Origin: Siphonodentalium dalli
Taxonomy: Eukaryota > Mollusca > Scaphopoda > Gadilida > Siphonodentaliidae
Direction of reading: 5' to 3'
Assembly (NCBI GenBank): GCA_032622095.1
Contig: CP136063.1
Span: forward strand, 209,671,934-209,735,933
DNA: 64,000 bases
Below the pieces are notes generated by a model, which was not told where the DNA came from, made no database searches, and worked only from the letters and a program-made list of their open reading frames with translations. Every line of letters starts with the position of its first letter. Within the stretch, counting starts at the first letter, position 1. The position numbers and the translations under genes were made by a program. Shown piece by piece: positions 24,571 through 35,937 of the stretch.

Positions 24571-24877
24571 TCACAGAACGCAGACAATTATATAATTTAT
24601 TACATGGATGTTAATTTTGTTGCATACCATGGAATATGGATGCAAGTAGGTCTGCCTTCTTTATATGGAATGTGAAAGCATTCCACACATCAAAATATCT
24701 ACCCAACTTGCATCAACACTTCATGGGGTGCAATAAAATGAACATGAATTACTAATATTTACTTTCAACGTCAGGGTTCATTTGCTAAATGATAAGTGCT
24801 TAAATTTCTACCCACTCCTTTATAAGCGATTACTTAGAGCATTACTGTACCTCACCCGGCCCTCAAAAAGTTCTTAT

Positions 24878-25078
24878 CCCTTTCATGACTGGAGCTTCCT
24901 GAAATTTTGCGAAAACCTGCCAATGCTTTCTCTTATATATGCAAGTCTCCCATAGGGAATATAAGGAGCCTCGCAGTTGCATATATAAGAGAATAACAAT
25001 ATTTACCTTAACCTTGTAAGCCAGTGCATTCTCTTCTATATGCGAGGCTCCAGTGCAACTCCCGTCGTCATGAAAGGG
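24878..25078. mobile_element. TTAA-type MITE, 201 bp
   Basis: Ends CCCTTTCATGAC and GTCATGAAAGGG. The right flank is TTAA, the left TTAT (one change). The interior has inverted TCTTATATATGC...GCATATATAAGAGA words shared with the MITE at 49317-49691. It lies 255 bp upstream of SAMD3-like exon 3. Confidence 0.75.
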
Positions 25079-25333
25079 TTAAATATTATCCCCAGATTCG
25101 CATCAGATTAGCAGCGAATTTTTCTCACAATGACAGTGATATTCAGGCACTACATTGCAAGTTGCTCCCGTGCAATATACATGTAGAAACAAGTTGTGGT
25201 CTGTCACATGAGTTGATTTTGATTTTCGACCAACCAATTACCTGTATTCTGGTTCTACAATGACAGGATGAATGAGTGTAAATATTGTGTATTGTAAATA
25301 TTGTTATACACAATGTCCCACTTTATGTTTCAG

Positions 25334-25464
25334 GCAAGCTTCTTCGTCTCTCATTCCTCCTACTGCCAATATTAGTACCACTGAAACCATACCGGGATGG
25401 TTCATTTAAAACCCGCAAACCAACTCTTGCTGAGTGTCGGGACAAGTTTATTAAAGTGTGCCCG
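25334..25464 (+). CDS. SAMD3-like protein, internal exon 3
   Basis: Acceptor TTTATGTTTCAG, donor GTAAGC. The first two bases complete the split codon from 18901 (serine), then about 43 residues follow, including KLLRLSFLLLPILVPLKPYR, FKTRKPTLAECRDKFIKVCP. The hydrophobic LLPIL stretch is a buried strand or helix rather than a clear membrane segment. It ends in phase 0, and the junction with the next exon reads KVCP-VGTSLSDL, which continues a motif I recognise from SAMD3-like proteins. Its small size and perfect phases argue for a real exon. Confidence 0.75.
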
Positions 25465-25524
25465 GTAAGCATAGTCCAATAATAATCTATTCACTATGAG
25501 ATATACCCCTCAGACAGGCCTCAA

Positions 25525-26049
25525 AATTATGATGCCGAAATTCATCCTCTTGGGACCTCATTCTGTATAGACTAATCTGCTATACATGTAAGATACCTAG
25601 ACTCAGATTTAAGTTCCCAGGTGGTGAATATGATGGTTTTGTATTGTATTGTCTGCCAATTTGGGGATACAGAGAAACTTAAAATACTTAAAAAGATAAA
25701 GAAACTTTCTATTAAAAAGTTTCGATATAAACTAAAAAACATTTTAATTTGATAATAAAGATATCTTCCAGAGAAGATGAGGCCAAAGCAGATTGAGGTC
25801 CCCAGAGGGTGAATTTAGTGATTCCAGCCCACTGTGCGCGGTATGTAGCTTCATTAAATTCACCCTCTGAGGACCTCATTCTGCAAATTTCAGGCACCAT
25901 TTTTTTTTTGGCCTGGATAATGGGGACATGCTGTGCAAGTTTGAGCTATTGCTATGGGTTGGCATCCGTCGCACGTCCGTGATCCGTCAACAATTTTCCT
26001 TTAGCACCATGCAGGTCACATCTCTCATCCAATTGTACCAAACTTCATA
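25525..26049. repeat. Segment duplicated at 35407-35934, containing a decayed GAGGTCCCC-type MITE
   Basis: 525 bp nearly identical to 35407-35934. I noticed a 3-bp insertion and only a few substitutions between them. The first ~380 bp are a member of the MITE family best seen at 40589-41008 (GAGGTCCCCAGAGGGTGAAT and its inverse). The rest runs into TTTGAGCTATTGCTATGGGT, the leader of a family A-like element. Confidence 0.9.
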
Positions 26050-26185
26050 TGGATCTTCGGGGTGACCTCTAGATGACCATAAATTTTTTCTGATTCGTTA
26101 AAAAACATGGCGCCAGGAGCCATCTTGGACTTAAAAATTTGAATCCATCGGCACACCCTGCAGCCCGCATTTATTGGATAATTGT

Positions 26186-28760
26186 TTTTTAGCTCAAGTT
26201 ACTTTGTAAGTTTGAGCTATTGCCATGTATGTGCGTGTATGCGTGTGTCCGTCAACAAATTCCTTTGGCGCGGGCTACAGGTCGTACCTTCGGTCTGATC
26301 TTTATGAAATTTGTCATGAATGTTGACATTGACATGTAGATGGGAACGAGTCATTCTGGGGTCGTTCGGCCCAAAAACATGGCCGTCAGCAGCCATCTTG
26401 TATTTTACTCTTTGCATGACTAAATCCTTTGGCGCGGGCTGTTGGTCGGAAGTTCATGAAATTTGTCATGGATGTTAACAATGACATGTAGATGGGAACG
26501 AGTCATTTTGGGGTCGTTCGGCCGAAAAACATGGCCGCCAGCAGCCATCTTGGATTTTACTCTTTGCATGACTAAATTCTTTGGCGCGGGCTACAGGTCG
26601 TACCTTTTGTCTGATCTTTATGAAATTTGTCATGAATGTTGACATTGACATGTAGATGGGAACCTGTCATTTTGGGGCTATTCGGCCAAAAAACATGGCT
26701 GCTGGTGGCCATTATGGATTTCAAAATTCAATCCATTGGCGCTGGCTACAGGTCGTACTGTTGGTCTGATCATCATGAAATTTGTCATGGATGTTAATAT
26801 TGACATGTAGATGCGAACGAGTCATTCTGGGGTCGTTTGGCAAAAAAACATGGCCGTCGGCAGACATCTTGTATTTTACTCTTTGCATGACTAAATCCTT
26901 TGGCGCGGGCTACAAGTCGTAGCTTTGGTCAGATCTTCATGAAATTTGTCACGGATGTTAACAATGACATGTAGATGGGAACGAGTCATTTTGGGGTCAT
27001 TCGGCCAAAAAACATGGCTGCCAGCAGCCATCTTGGATTTTACTCTTTGCATGACTAAATTCTTTGGCGCGGATTACAGGTCGTAGCTTTGGTCAGATAT
27101 TCATGAAATTTGTCATGGATGTTAACAATGACATGTAGATGGGAACGAGTCGTTTTGGGGTTATTCGGCCAAAAAACATGGCCACTGGCCGCCATCTTGG
27201 ATTTCAAAATTCAATCCATTGGCGCGGGCTACAGGTCGTACTGCTTGTCTGATCATCATGAAATTTGTCATGGATGTTAATATTGACATGTAGATTGGAA
27301 CGAGTCATTTTGGGGTCATTCGGCCAAAAAACATGGCTGCCAGCAGCCATCTTGGATTTTACTCTTTGCATGACTAAATTCTTTTTCGCGGGCTACAGGT
27401 CGTAGCTTTGGTCAGATCTTCATGAAATTTGTCATGGATGTTAACAATGACATGTAGATGGGAACGAGTCGTTTTGGGGTTATTCGGCCAAAAAACATGG
27501 CCACTGGCGGCCATCTTGGATTTCAAAATTCAATCCATTGGCGCGGGCCACAGGTCGTACTGCTTGTCTGATCATCATGAAATTTGTCATGGATGTTAAT
27601 ATTGAAATGTAGATTGGAACGAGTCATTCTGGGGTTGTTCGGCCAAAAAACATGGCCGTCAGCAGCCATCTTGGAGTTTACTCTTTGCATGACTAAATCC
27701 TTTGGCACGGGCTATAAGTCGTAGCTTTGGTCAGATCTTCATCAAATTTGTCATGGATGTTAACAATGACATGTTGATAGGAACGAGTCATTTTGGGGTC
27801 ATTCGGTCAAAAAACATGGCTGCCAGCAGCCATCTTGGATTTTACTCTTTGCATGACTAAATTCTTTGGCGCGGGCTACAGGTTGTAGCTTTGGCCAGAT
27901 CTTCATGGCTGTTGACATTGACATGTTAATGGGAACGAGTCATTTTGGGGTCATTTGGCCAAAAAACATGGCTGCTGGCGGCCATCCTGGATTTCAAAAT
28001 TTAATCCATTGGCGCGGTCTACAGGTCGTACTGTTCGTCTGATTATCATGAAATTTGTCATGGATGTTAATATTTACATGTAGATGGGAACGAGTCATTT
28101 TGGGGTCGTTCGGCCAAAAAACATGGCCGTCAGCAGCCATCTTGGATTTTACTCTTTGCATGACTAAATCCTTTGGCGCGGGCTACAGGTCGTAGCTTTG
28201 GTCGGAACTTCATGGCTGTTGACATTGACATGTTGATGGGAATGAGTCCTTTTGGGGTCAATCGGCCAAAAAGCATGGCTGCTGGCGGCCATCTTGGATT
28301 TCAAAATTCAATCCATTTGCGCGGGCTACAGGTCGTACTATTCGTCTGATCATCATGCAATTTATCATGGATGTTAATATTGACATGTAGATGGGAACGA
28401 GTCATTTTGGGGTCGTTCGGCCGGCCAAAAAAATGGCCACCAGCAGCCATCTTGGATTTTACTCTTTGCATGACTAAATCCTTTGCGCGGACTACAGGTC
28501 GTATCTTTGGTCGGATCTTCATGAAATTTGTCACGGATGTTAACAATGACATGTAGATGGGAACGAGTCCTTTTGGGGTTAATCGGCCAAAAAACATGGC
28601 TGCCAGCAGCCATCTTGGATTTTACTCTTTGCATGACTAAATCCTTTGGCACAGGTTAGACATTTCAATTAGCACCTTTCCTATTCCTCCATTGACTGTC
28701 AACCATTAAATTATTCCCCTACATAAGTTGAGCTACAGTGTCATTGACACTTTCATTTAA
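26186..28760 (+). mobile_element. Pearl-like family A element, long copy (about 14 tandem units)
   Basis: The 5' leader is an imperfect inverted repeat (AGCTCAAGTTACTTTGTAAG, then TTTGAGCTATTGCCATG) followed by GTGTCCGTCAACAAATTCC. About fourteen units of roughly 175 bp follow. Two unit subtypes alternate irregularly: one with GGATTTTACTCTTTGCATGA, the other with GGATTTCAAAATTCAATCCA. The tail matches 660-768 and ends AGTGTCATTGACACTTTCATT. Frames of 60-100 codons read through the units and are not genes. Confidence 0.88.
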
Positions 28761-29460
28761 ATTTACAGGCATGTTTAGGATCACCTCTATATGCAAGCTA
28801 TCGATTTTCAATGAAAATAATTGCCGCCGGCAGCCATCTTGGATTTTACTCTTTGCATGACTAAATCCTTTGGCACACCCTACAGACCATATCCCTCATC
28901 CGATCTTGAATTCTACTCTTTGCATGACTAAATCCTTTGGCACACCCCATAGACCACAATCTTCATCTGATCATCACCAAACTTTTTGCCGAAATTTGTT
29001 AAAAAACATGGCCACCAGCAGCCATCTGATTTCAAATTTGAATCCATCAGCACACCCTGTGGCCCGCATTTATCGGGAATATTTTTGAAAATTTATATGA
29101 ATGTTTAGGATCACCTCTAGATGGGAGCTATCAAATTTGAATGAATTTCGATGCAAAACATTGCCGCAGGTAGCCGTCTTGTATATTACTCTTTACATGA
29201 CTAAATCCTTTGGCACACCCTACAGATCACATCCTTCATCTGATCGGCACCAAATTCATATGGATCTACTGGATGAGGACTAGGTGAAGTTCTAATTCTG
29301 ATTCCGCCCACCAAATTTCACCAGAGTTGTACCCCTTTTTGTTGGAATTTGGACTCATTTTCATTTCGGGATGATAACTTCAGTATGTGTGAACTGGATG
29401 GAATGAAATTTGGTATGTGAGTTTACTAGGCTAAACTATAATGCAAGATAAATTTTAATT
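28761..29460 (+). repeat. Decayed family A units
   Basis: Further diverged units (GACTAAATCCTTTGGCACAC, CATCCGATC, GGATCACCTCTA) continue beyond the recognised tail, older than the array to the left. They merge at about 29350 into a unit of family B type (GAATGAAATTTGGTATGTGA). Confidence 0.65.
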
Positions 29461-29804
29461 TGGGTTGCGCCCACCAATTTTTATGTTTACCCATACCATA
29501 GTATGGTAAACATAGTGTCGTTGTCCGGATTGACCACTCGTCGTTAGTCCGTCCGTCTGTCTGTCTGTCTGTAGACACTTTACGCATGGTGCGATAACTG
29601 AAATATTTTCTATTTGATTGGAACCAAATTTGGTATGTGAGTTTCTCAGCACCAAATACAGATCAAGTTCGAATATGGGTTTTATCGGACTTTTTTTTAC
29701 GGAGTTATGGCCCTTTTTTGACTTAGAATTCACAAATTCTATGATAAATAAAAATAAAATTTTCTGATCAGAACCAAATTTGGTATGTCAGTTTCTCCAC
29801 CTAA

Positions 29805-30450
29805 GGTGACACTCCACAGTTTCTGCAGGGATTGGTGCAAAAATAAGGGGGCATCAATTCAATGAAAAATAACAGAAATGTGATCCCACAACACATATAC
29901 AATGTATATATACCTGGGTTGAGCACATACTAGGCTTAAAGATTTTGGTACAGAATTGTCATTTTAATGGGGGTAGCAAGAGTTATGCCCCTTGATTGTG
30001 TGCCTGAAAAATGAAATTTTGATGCAAAAATGACCAAAATAAGCGATTTTCAGGCTCGTGGGACACAAAAACCAGAAGATCTATGGTATAGCCGCCTATG
30101 TTGTCTGGAAGAACACTGTTCCCTCACAAAAATATAAAAAAAATTCAAACTTCTCACCACTGTAAGTTTTTAAAAAATATTTTTCATGCAGATGACAAAT
30201 TTTAGGTGCTAAAATGTCACGCTGGTGTCTGGAGCCACTGTTTCGCAGAAATCGCTACTACTTCATACTGGTGGGGTCAAGGTCACCTGAAACAATATTT
30301 TTCAAAACTCAAAGACATCCTCTAAAAATCCACAAATTCATAACTAACCTTCTCTCAATAAACATACCACACCCATGGTGACAGAAAACACTGGTACTCT
30401 ATTCTAAGAAATTTACCCCTACTGATAATTCGAAACTGTGGAGTGTCACC
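29805..30450. mobile_element. 646-bp TIR unit, copy 1 of a composite
   Basis: Starts GGTGACACTCCACAGTTTC and ends with the exact inverse. The left flank is TAA. Same length and orientation as 31298-31943, and I noticed only two substitutions between them. No open frame encodes a transposase. A TIR beginning GG with a 3-bp TAA flank is the usual look of PIF/Harbinger-type MITEs. Confidence 0.88.
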
Positions 30451-31297
30451 TTAAGGGAAATGCAATTTTATTAATCTTTAATATGGACCACACCTCCATA
30501 TTCTCTGCATTATACCGCTTAAAATGATATATTACACCCCATGCGTTATTGCAATCACAGGCAGCAAGATTGGGTGGGGATTTACATGCACCCCCATGAT
30601 TTCACCCCTTTTGGGTCTTTCAGAACCCAATGACGTTATGCTTGACGTAGTGAAAAAATGGATATATTCAACCATCATCTATAGCTTGAAAAAGGTCTGA
30701 AATGCTAAAATGTTGTATAAATATATTATGAGATGCCAATTTTCCTCAGATATCAAAATAAAACATAATATTTCATACAACAACTATCTTTAATACTCTC
30801 CCAAAACTATGGGTTAAAAAATTCCAAGTCTTATTTAGCATTAAGGGAAAGCTTTACAAGGTTATGACATCACATGAACAATATGTTGTCAAGTGAAATA
30901 TGACCAAGGAAACCTGTATTATTATATTTCACACTTGTGAATAAGAAAGACTGAATATCTAATCTTGTTGTATACTGTGTAATGTCACAATATCAGCCTT
31001 TTCAGCTAAGATTCAAGGAGCATATGATGTCATGAAAAAGTACCCATCATCTGAAAAATCACCAATAACCATATACATGAACCACCACCACCACCCCCCC
31101 CCCCCCCACTGCTCCAAGACTCCATATCCCCACCAATGTATATGATTAAAGACAACCTGTATTGGAATATGCATAGAAGAATGGTGTATCTACCATAAAA
31201 TGTTCCTTCTAACTGAACAGGTTTGCTAAAAAATGATTTTCAGTAACAATATTTGTCAAGTTGACAGATGAAAATGGTGCTATTTGCTGGTCTTGAA
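30451..31297. other. 847-bp segment between the two TIR units
   Basis: It has no match elsewhere in the window that I could find. AT-rich, with a poly-C run near 31097-31108 and CCACCACCACC just before it. No convincing exon or open frame. It appears to have been carried with, or trapped between, the two flanking units. Confidence 0.6.
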
Positions 31298-31943
31298 GGT
31301 GACACTCCACAGTTTCTGCAGGGATTGGTGCAAAAATAAGGGGGCATCAATTCAATGAAAAATAACAGAAATGTGATCCCACAACACATATACAATGTAT
31401 ATATACCTGGGTTGAGCACATACTAGGCTTAAAGATTTTGGTACAGAATTGTCATTTTAATGGGGGTAGCAAGAGTTATGCCCCTTGATTGTGTGCCTGA
31501 AAAATGAAATTTTGATGCAAAAATGACCAAAATAAGCGATTTTCAGGCTCGTGGGACACAAAGACCAGAAGATCTATGGTATAGCCGCCTATGTTGTCTG
31601 GAAGAACACTGTTCCCTCACAAAAATATAAAAAAAATTCAAACTTCTCACCACTGTAAGTTTTTAAAAAATATTTTTCATGCAGATGACAAATTTTAGGT
31701 GCTAAAATGTCACGCTGGTGTCTGGAGCCACTGTTTCGCAGAAATCGCTACTACTTCATACTGGTAGGGTCAAGGTCACCTGAAACAATATTTTTCAAAA
31801 CTCAAAGACATCCTCTAAAAATCCACAAATTCATAACTAACCTTCTCTCAATAAACATACCACACCCATGGTGACAGAAAACACTGGTACTCTATTCTAA
31901 GAAATTTACCCCTACTGATAATTCGAAACTGTGGAGTGTCACC
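31298..31943. mobile_element. 646-bp TIR unit, copy 2 of a composite
   Basis: Direct-orientation twin of 29805-30450. The right flank is TAA followed by AATACAG, which resumes the family B unit interrupted at 29801. The inner left flank is GAA, so only the outermost borders of the pair (29802-29804 and 31944-31946) show a matching TAA duplication. Confidence 0.88.
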
Positions 31944-33225
31944 TAAAATACAGTTCGAGTTCGAATATGGGTTTGATCAGATTATTTTTAATGGAGTTAT
32001 GGCCCTTTGACATAGAATTCGTGCATGCTTCGATAAATCTACCAGTTTTCATCTGATAGGAACCAAATTTGGTATGTGAGTTTATCAACTCAAAATACAG
32101 ATCATGTTTGAATATGGGTCAGATCCTGTTTTTTATACCAGAGTTATGGCCCCTTTTTAACTAAGAAAATGAACATATTTGAAATTTGCTTACAATATAT
32201 AACCATAGCAGCTTACAACTATTTACTTGTGATAGCAGTATGAGAGACAAGAGTTAACCTGTATTATTGATAATGAAATCTGATACTCACTGCTGCACTC
32301 TAATTGCCATCTGTTGTTTATTGCATTTCTATAATGTGTGTACAGTGTAGGCTCAAGGATTTATCAACTCCAGCATAGCTCTCAGGTTATTGTTTAATAG
32401 CATTACTATTGGAGGTTAATAATGTGATTGTGTTTAGTAGATTTGTTGGAATTTTGTTGGTTGCATGGGTTCCAAGACAACTTTGGTTTTCACATTTTTA
32501 AAAACTTGAGAGCTCTGTATCAGTCTATGAGAACAAAATAATTGTTCATAACACTTTTAGAACTGTAGGTCTAGTTTGTTTTATTTATAATTTAATGGAA
32601 AGCTTTTTTGACATTGATTACAAATGTGAATAGAAATATTAAAGGGGCACACCAGGTTTGATATATTTTTCTTGTACTCTGCATGAGATAAAACTTTTTA
32701 TGTGTACCTATACCATAGTATGGTACACATATAGTCAATGTCCGGATTGACAACTGGTCATTCGTCTGTCCATCTGTATAGCCATCTGTCTGTCCATAGA
32801 CACTTTAGGCATAATGCTCTAATATTTTCTATTTGATCGGAACCAAATTTTGTATATAGGTTTCTCAGCCCAAAATACAGTTTGAGTTTGAATATGGGTT
32901 TGATACGAGTTTTTTTTTTACATAATTATGGCCCTTTTTTTACTTAGAGTTTACACATGCTGCCATAACTGACAAATGTTTTATCTGATTGACACCAAAT
33001 TTGGTATGTGAGAATGTCAGCCCAAAATACAGATCAAGTTCGAATATGGGTTTAATCCAATTTATTTTAAACTAGTTATGACCCTTCTTTGTTTTTATAA
33101 TATATTTTTTAATTTTTTTTTAGATTGAATTTCCTCGCTCAATTTAACACGCAAAAAAAATATTAAAAAACTTTTGTAATAATAAAAAAATTGTCATTGA
33201 CACTAATTTGTTTTAGTTGTGAATA

Positions 33226-33362
33226 TGAATAGGGACAGAGTTATGAGATTTAAAATGACCCCCCCCCCCCCAAATACTTTAACCCCTTCTTAAGACATAT
33301 TATTTGAGCTTTCGATTTTAAGTTTAAGTGCTGATATATGTATTAATGTGATCATATCTTTG
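33226..33362 (+). repeat. ~135-bp segment repeated at 33645 and 35938
   Basis: Begins GAATAGGGACAGAGTTATGA and includes a C tract and TTGAGCTTTCGATTTTAAGT. The second copy (33645-33780) and the start of the block at 35938 are nearly identical to it. The copies differ in C-tract length. Confidence 0.85.
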
Positions 33363-33660
33363 GTGTATGAATATGAAGATTTTATTGCAATAGTTGCGTG
33401 TAATATAATGATATCAATAAATTGCCATGTGAACATCCAATATCAAGAGTATATGAGAGTACTTTTAATAGATGTCATTCCAAGCAAAATCTGTTATTAA
33501 TTGAGTGATGACATATGTTACAGAGCTCCTGGGGTGGTTGTATGAAGGTAAAGATAAACAACCTGCTGGCTGGATAATTGTTTATCCTATCTGTCAAATT
33601 GATTAATGGCTAAACCATTGGATCTCACAGTGAGAGGTCCTTGTGTGAATAGGGACAGAG

Positions 33661-35408
33661 TTATGAGATTTAAAATGACCCCCCCCCCCCAAATACTTTA
33701 ACCCCTTCTTAAGACATATTATTTGAGCTTTCGATTTTAAGTCTAAGTGCTGATATATGTATTCTGTGATCATATCTTTGACCAATTATCAGTTATAGCT
33801 AATCGCTATCACCAAGGTATGGGTTAAACATCTGCCGATCGTGATCGGCCTCTCGTTATCAGAGTTTTGGCCCTTAGTTGGCCATGCCTTAGCGATGCTC
33901 TTGTTTAACATTTATTAATAGTCCAGTGCATTTATGGTTTTACCCAGAACTAATTGCAACAGAATTTTTTTTTGCTGGAATAGGTACATAGATCCTCCAT
34001 AAACAACATTAAAAATCAGCAAAAATCGGAAAAAGGAAAATTGGTGATTTTCGTGAAATAAACTGGGGAAAATTTGGTCAAATTATCCATTTATGGATTT
34101 TCTTTAACGTATATGAACAAATCAAATACACATGTCCTACAGATATCATGCCTATTTTGTTGCCTTCACTTTTCTGAATACAGAACTGAGAACCGTTGCC
34201 AGAATTTTGGAGTATTTTTCGAGTTGTGTGACTTCAAAAACGCGAATATACCTTATTTCGGAGCCTAAATTTCGCAGAATGAGCCAAATGTCATATTTTA
34301 TGGTTAATTATCTAAAAAACGAGCCCAAAATACTGGGCTTTTTTTACTGTTTTTGCCATTTCCTCACTAGATGAGCACAAAAAATTATTATTATGTGCAT
34401 CTATGGTTAAGAAGAATAAACAAAATGTGTGTTCCATTGTATGGAACATAGAAGTCGTGTGATGAAATGCAATATTTGGGGTCATGTAACTGAAACAATT
34501 ACAATCTATATGCTCTGCCTTTCTCGTTACCTTTTAAGAATACAAGATAGAACAAATTGTGATGGAATTTCTAAATAAATTTGTGAAGAAAATTAAATTA
34601 TGGCTCCGTGAACTCTTAGTCTAGCCTCTTTTCCGAAAATGCTATTTTGGTGCGTTTTTGTAAAAAATTAAAAGGTTTTTGTGCATATTCAGAAAAATTA
34701 ACTAAAGTTATTGTGTAAAAGTATTTTATCTTTCTTCTTATATTAGTTTTTTGTTGAGAAAATAACATTTCAATGGTTATACCAATGAATGTCACTGGAT
34801 TTCACTCATCACTTCGGATAATTTACTCCAAATTTGAATGGCAGAAACATGGGGTAGGGGAAAGCATATCAACAAAAACTTCAAAATCAGCCATCTTGAA
34901 ACATACAACATTATATTATCAGCTTCTGCATGTATTGTTTTTTCATACGTAACATAACACTTTCTTTGTTTATATACATTGAGAGCGCTATTATCCTTTT
35001 TGTCGTAATTTGGCAGTGAAATGTCCAATTGTCATTTTGGAATTATTTTTAATCAACATGGCAATAACATTCTAAATAAACGTCAAGTAACGTATTAAGC
35101 TGTTTAATAACGCAACAGGAATATACACAAACTGGAAGAAAACAACTTTGTGTCTGAAATGGCTGTAATTTGGTAATAATATTGCATTTTACGATTTCCC
35201 CTACCCCTATACCAACGTTCAAATTTGGAGTCAGTTACTGAAAAATGAGAGAAATGAAGTGACATACGATGGCATAACCAATGTAAGGCTTATTTTTCAA
35301 AACTAAAGTGTTGTTGGAGGAAAGTTCAAATAATTTTACGCACTAAAACACCATTTGTTTTTTCTCTTTATGCCCAAAAACCTTTCTGAATGAACAAAAA
35401 TGTCTCAA
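33661..35408 (+). repeat. 1.75-kb direct duplication, copy A
   Basis: Nearly identical to 35938-37698. It contains the family B tail (GCCGATCGTGATCGGCCTCT), a pearl-type tail (GCGATGCTCTTGTT) and the left arm and centre of the foldback element whose complete form is at 36196-38467. Copy A stops abruptly inside that element. A small deletion lies near 34420 relative to copy B. Frames of 60-80 codons occur in both copies but lack domain or splice support. Confidence 0.92.
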
Positions 35409-35934
35409 TTATGATGCCGAAATTCATCCTCTTGGGACCTCATTCTGTATAGACTAATCTGCTATACATGTAAGATACCTAGACTCAGATTTAAGTTCCC
35501 AGGTGGTGAATATGATGGTTTTGTATTGTATTGTCTGCCAATTTGGGGATACAGAGAAACTTAAAATACTTAAAAAGATAAAGAAACTTTCTATTAAAAA
35601 GTTTCGATATAAACTAAAAAACATTTTAATTTGAAAATAAAGATATCTTCCAGAGAAGATGAGGCCAAAGCAGATTGAGGTCCCCAGAGGGTGAATTTAG
35701 TGATTCCAGCCCACTGTGCGCGGTATGTAGCTTCATTAAATTCACCCTCTGAGGACCTTATTCTGCAAATTTCAGGCACCATTTTTTTTTTGGCCTGGAT
35801 AATGGGGACATGCTGTGCAAGTTTGAGCTATTGCTATGGGTTGGCATCCGTCGCACGTCCGTGATCCGTCAACAATTTTCCTTTAATAGCACCATGCAGG
35901 TCACATCTCTCATCCAATTGTACCAAACTTCATA
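35407..35934 (+). repeat. 528-bp copy of 25525-26049 between the duplicated blocks
   Basis: The sequence follows 25525-26049 from AATTATGATGCCG to CCAAACTTCATA and then switches into block B. Its only neighbours are the two copies of the 1.75-kb block. Orientation is the same as the source. A 3-bp insertion (ATA, near 35886) separates it from the source. Confidence 0.92.
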
Positions 35935-35937
35935 GCT

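Larger units (their letters stand above)
29480..33860 (+). mobile_element. Pearl-like family B region, copies 3 and 4, with nested insertions
   Basis: The leader (ACCATAGTATGGTAAACATA, TTGTCCGGATTGACCACTCG) begins at about 29480 and a second, diverged leader at 32697. Units carry GAACCAAATTTGGTATGTGA, TACAGATCAAGTTCGAATAT and GAGTTATGGCCCTTTTTTGA. A composite of two 646-bp TIR units (29805-31943) splits one unit exactly inside the GTTTCTC...AAAATACAG stretch. The 3' tail with hairpin GCCGATCGTGATCGGC and CTCTCGTT ends near 33857. The filler from 32170 to 32690 has no gene. Confidence 0.75.
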
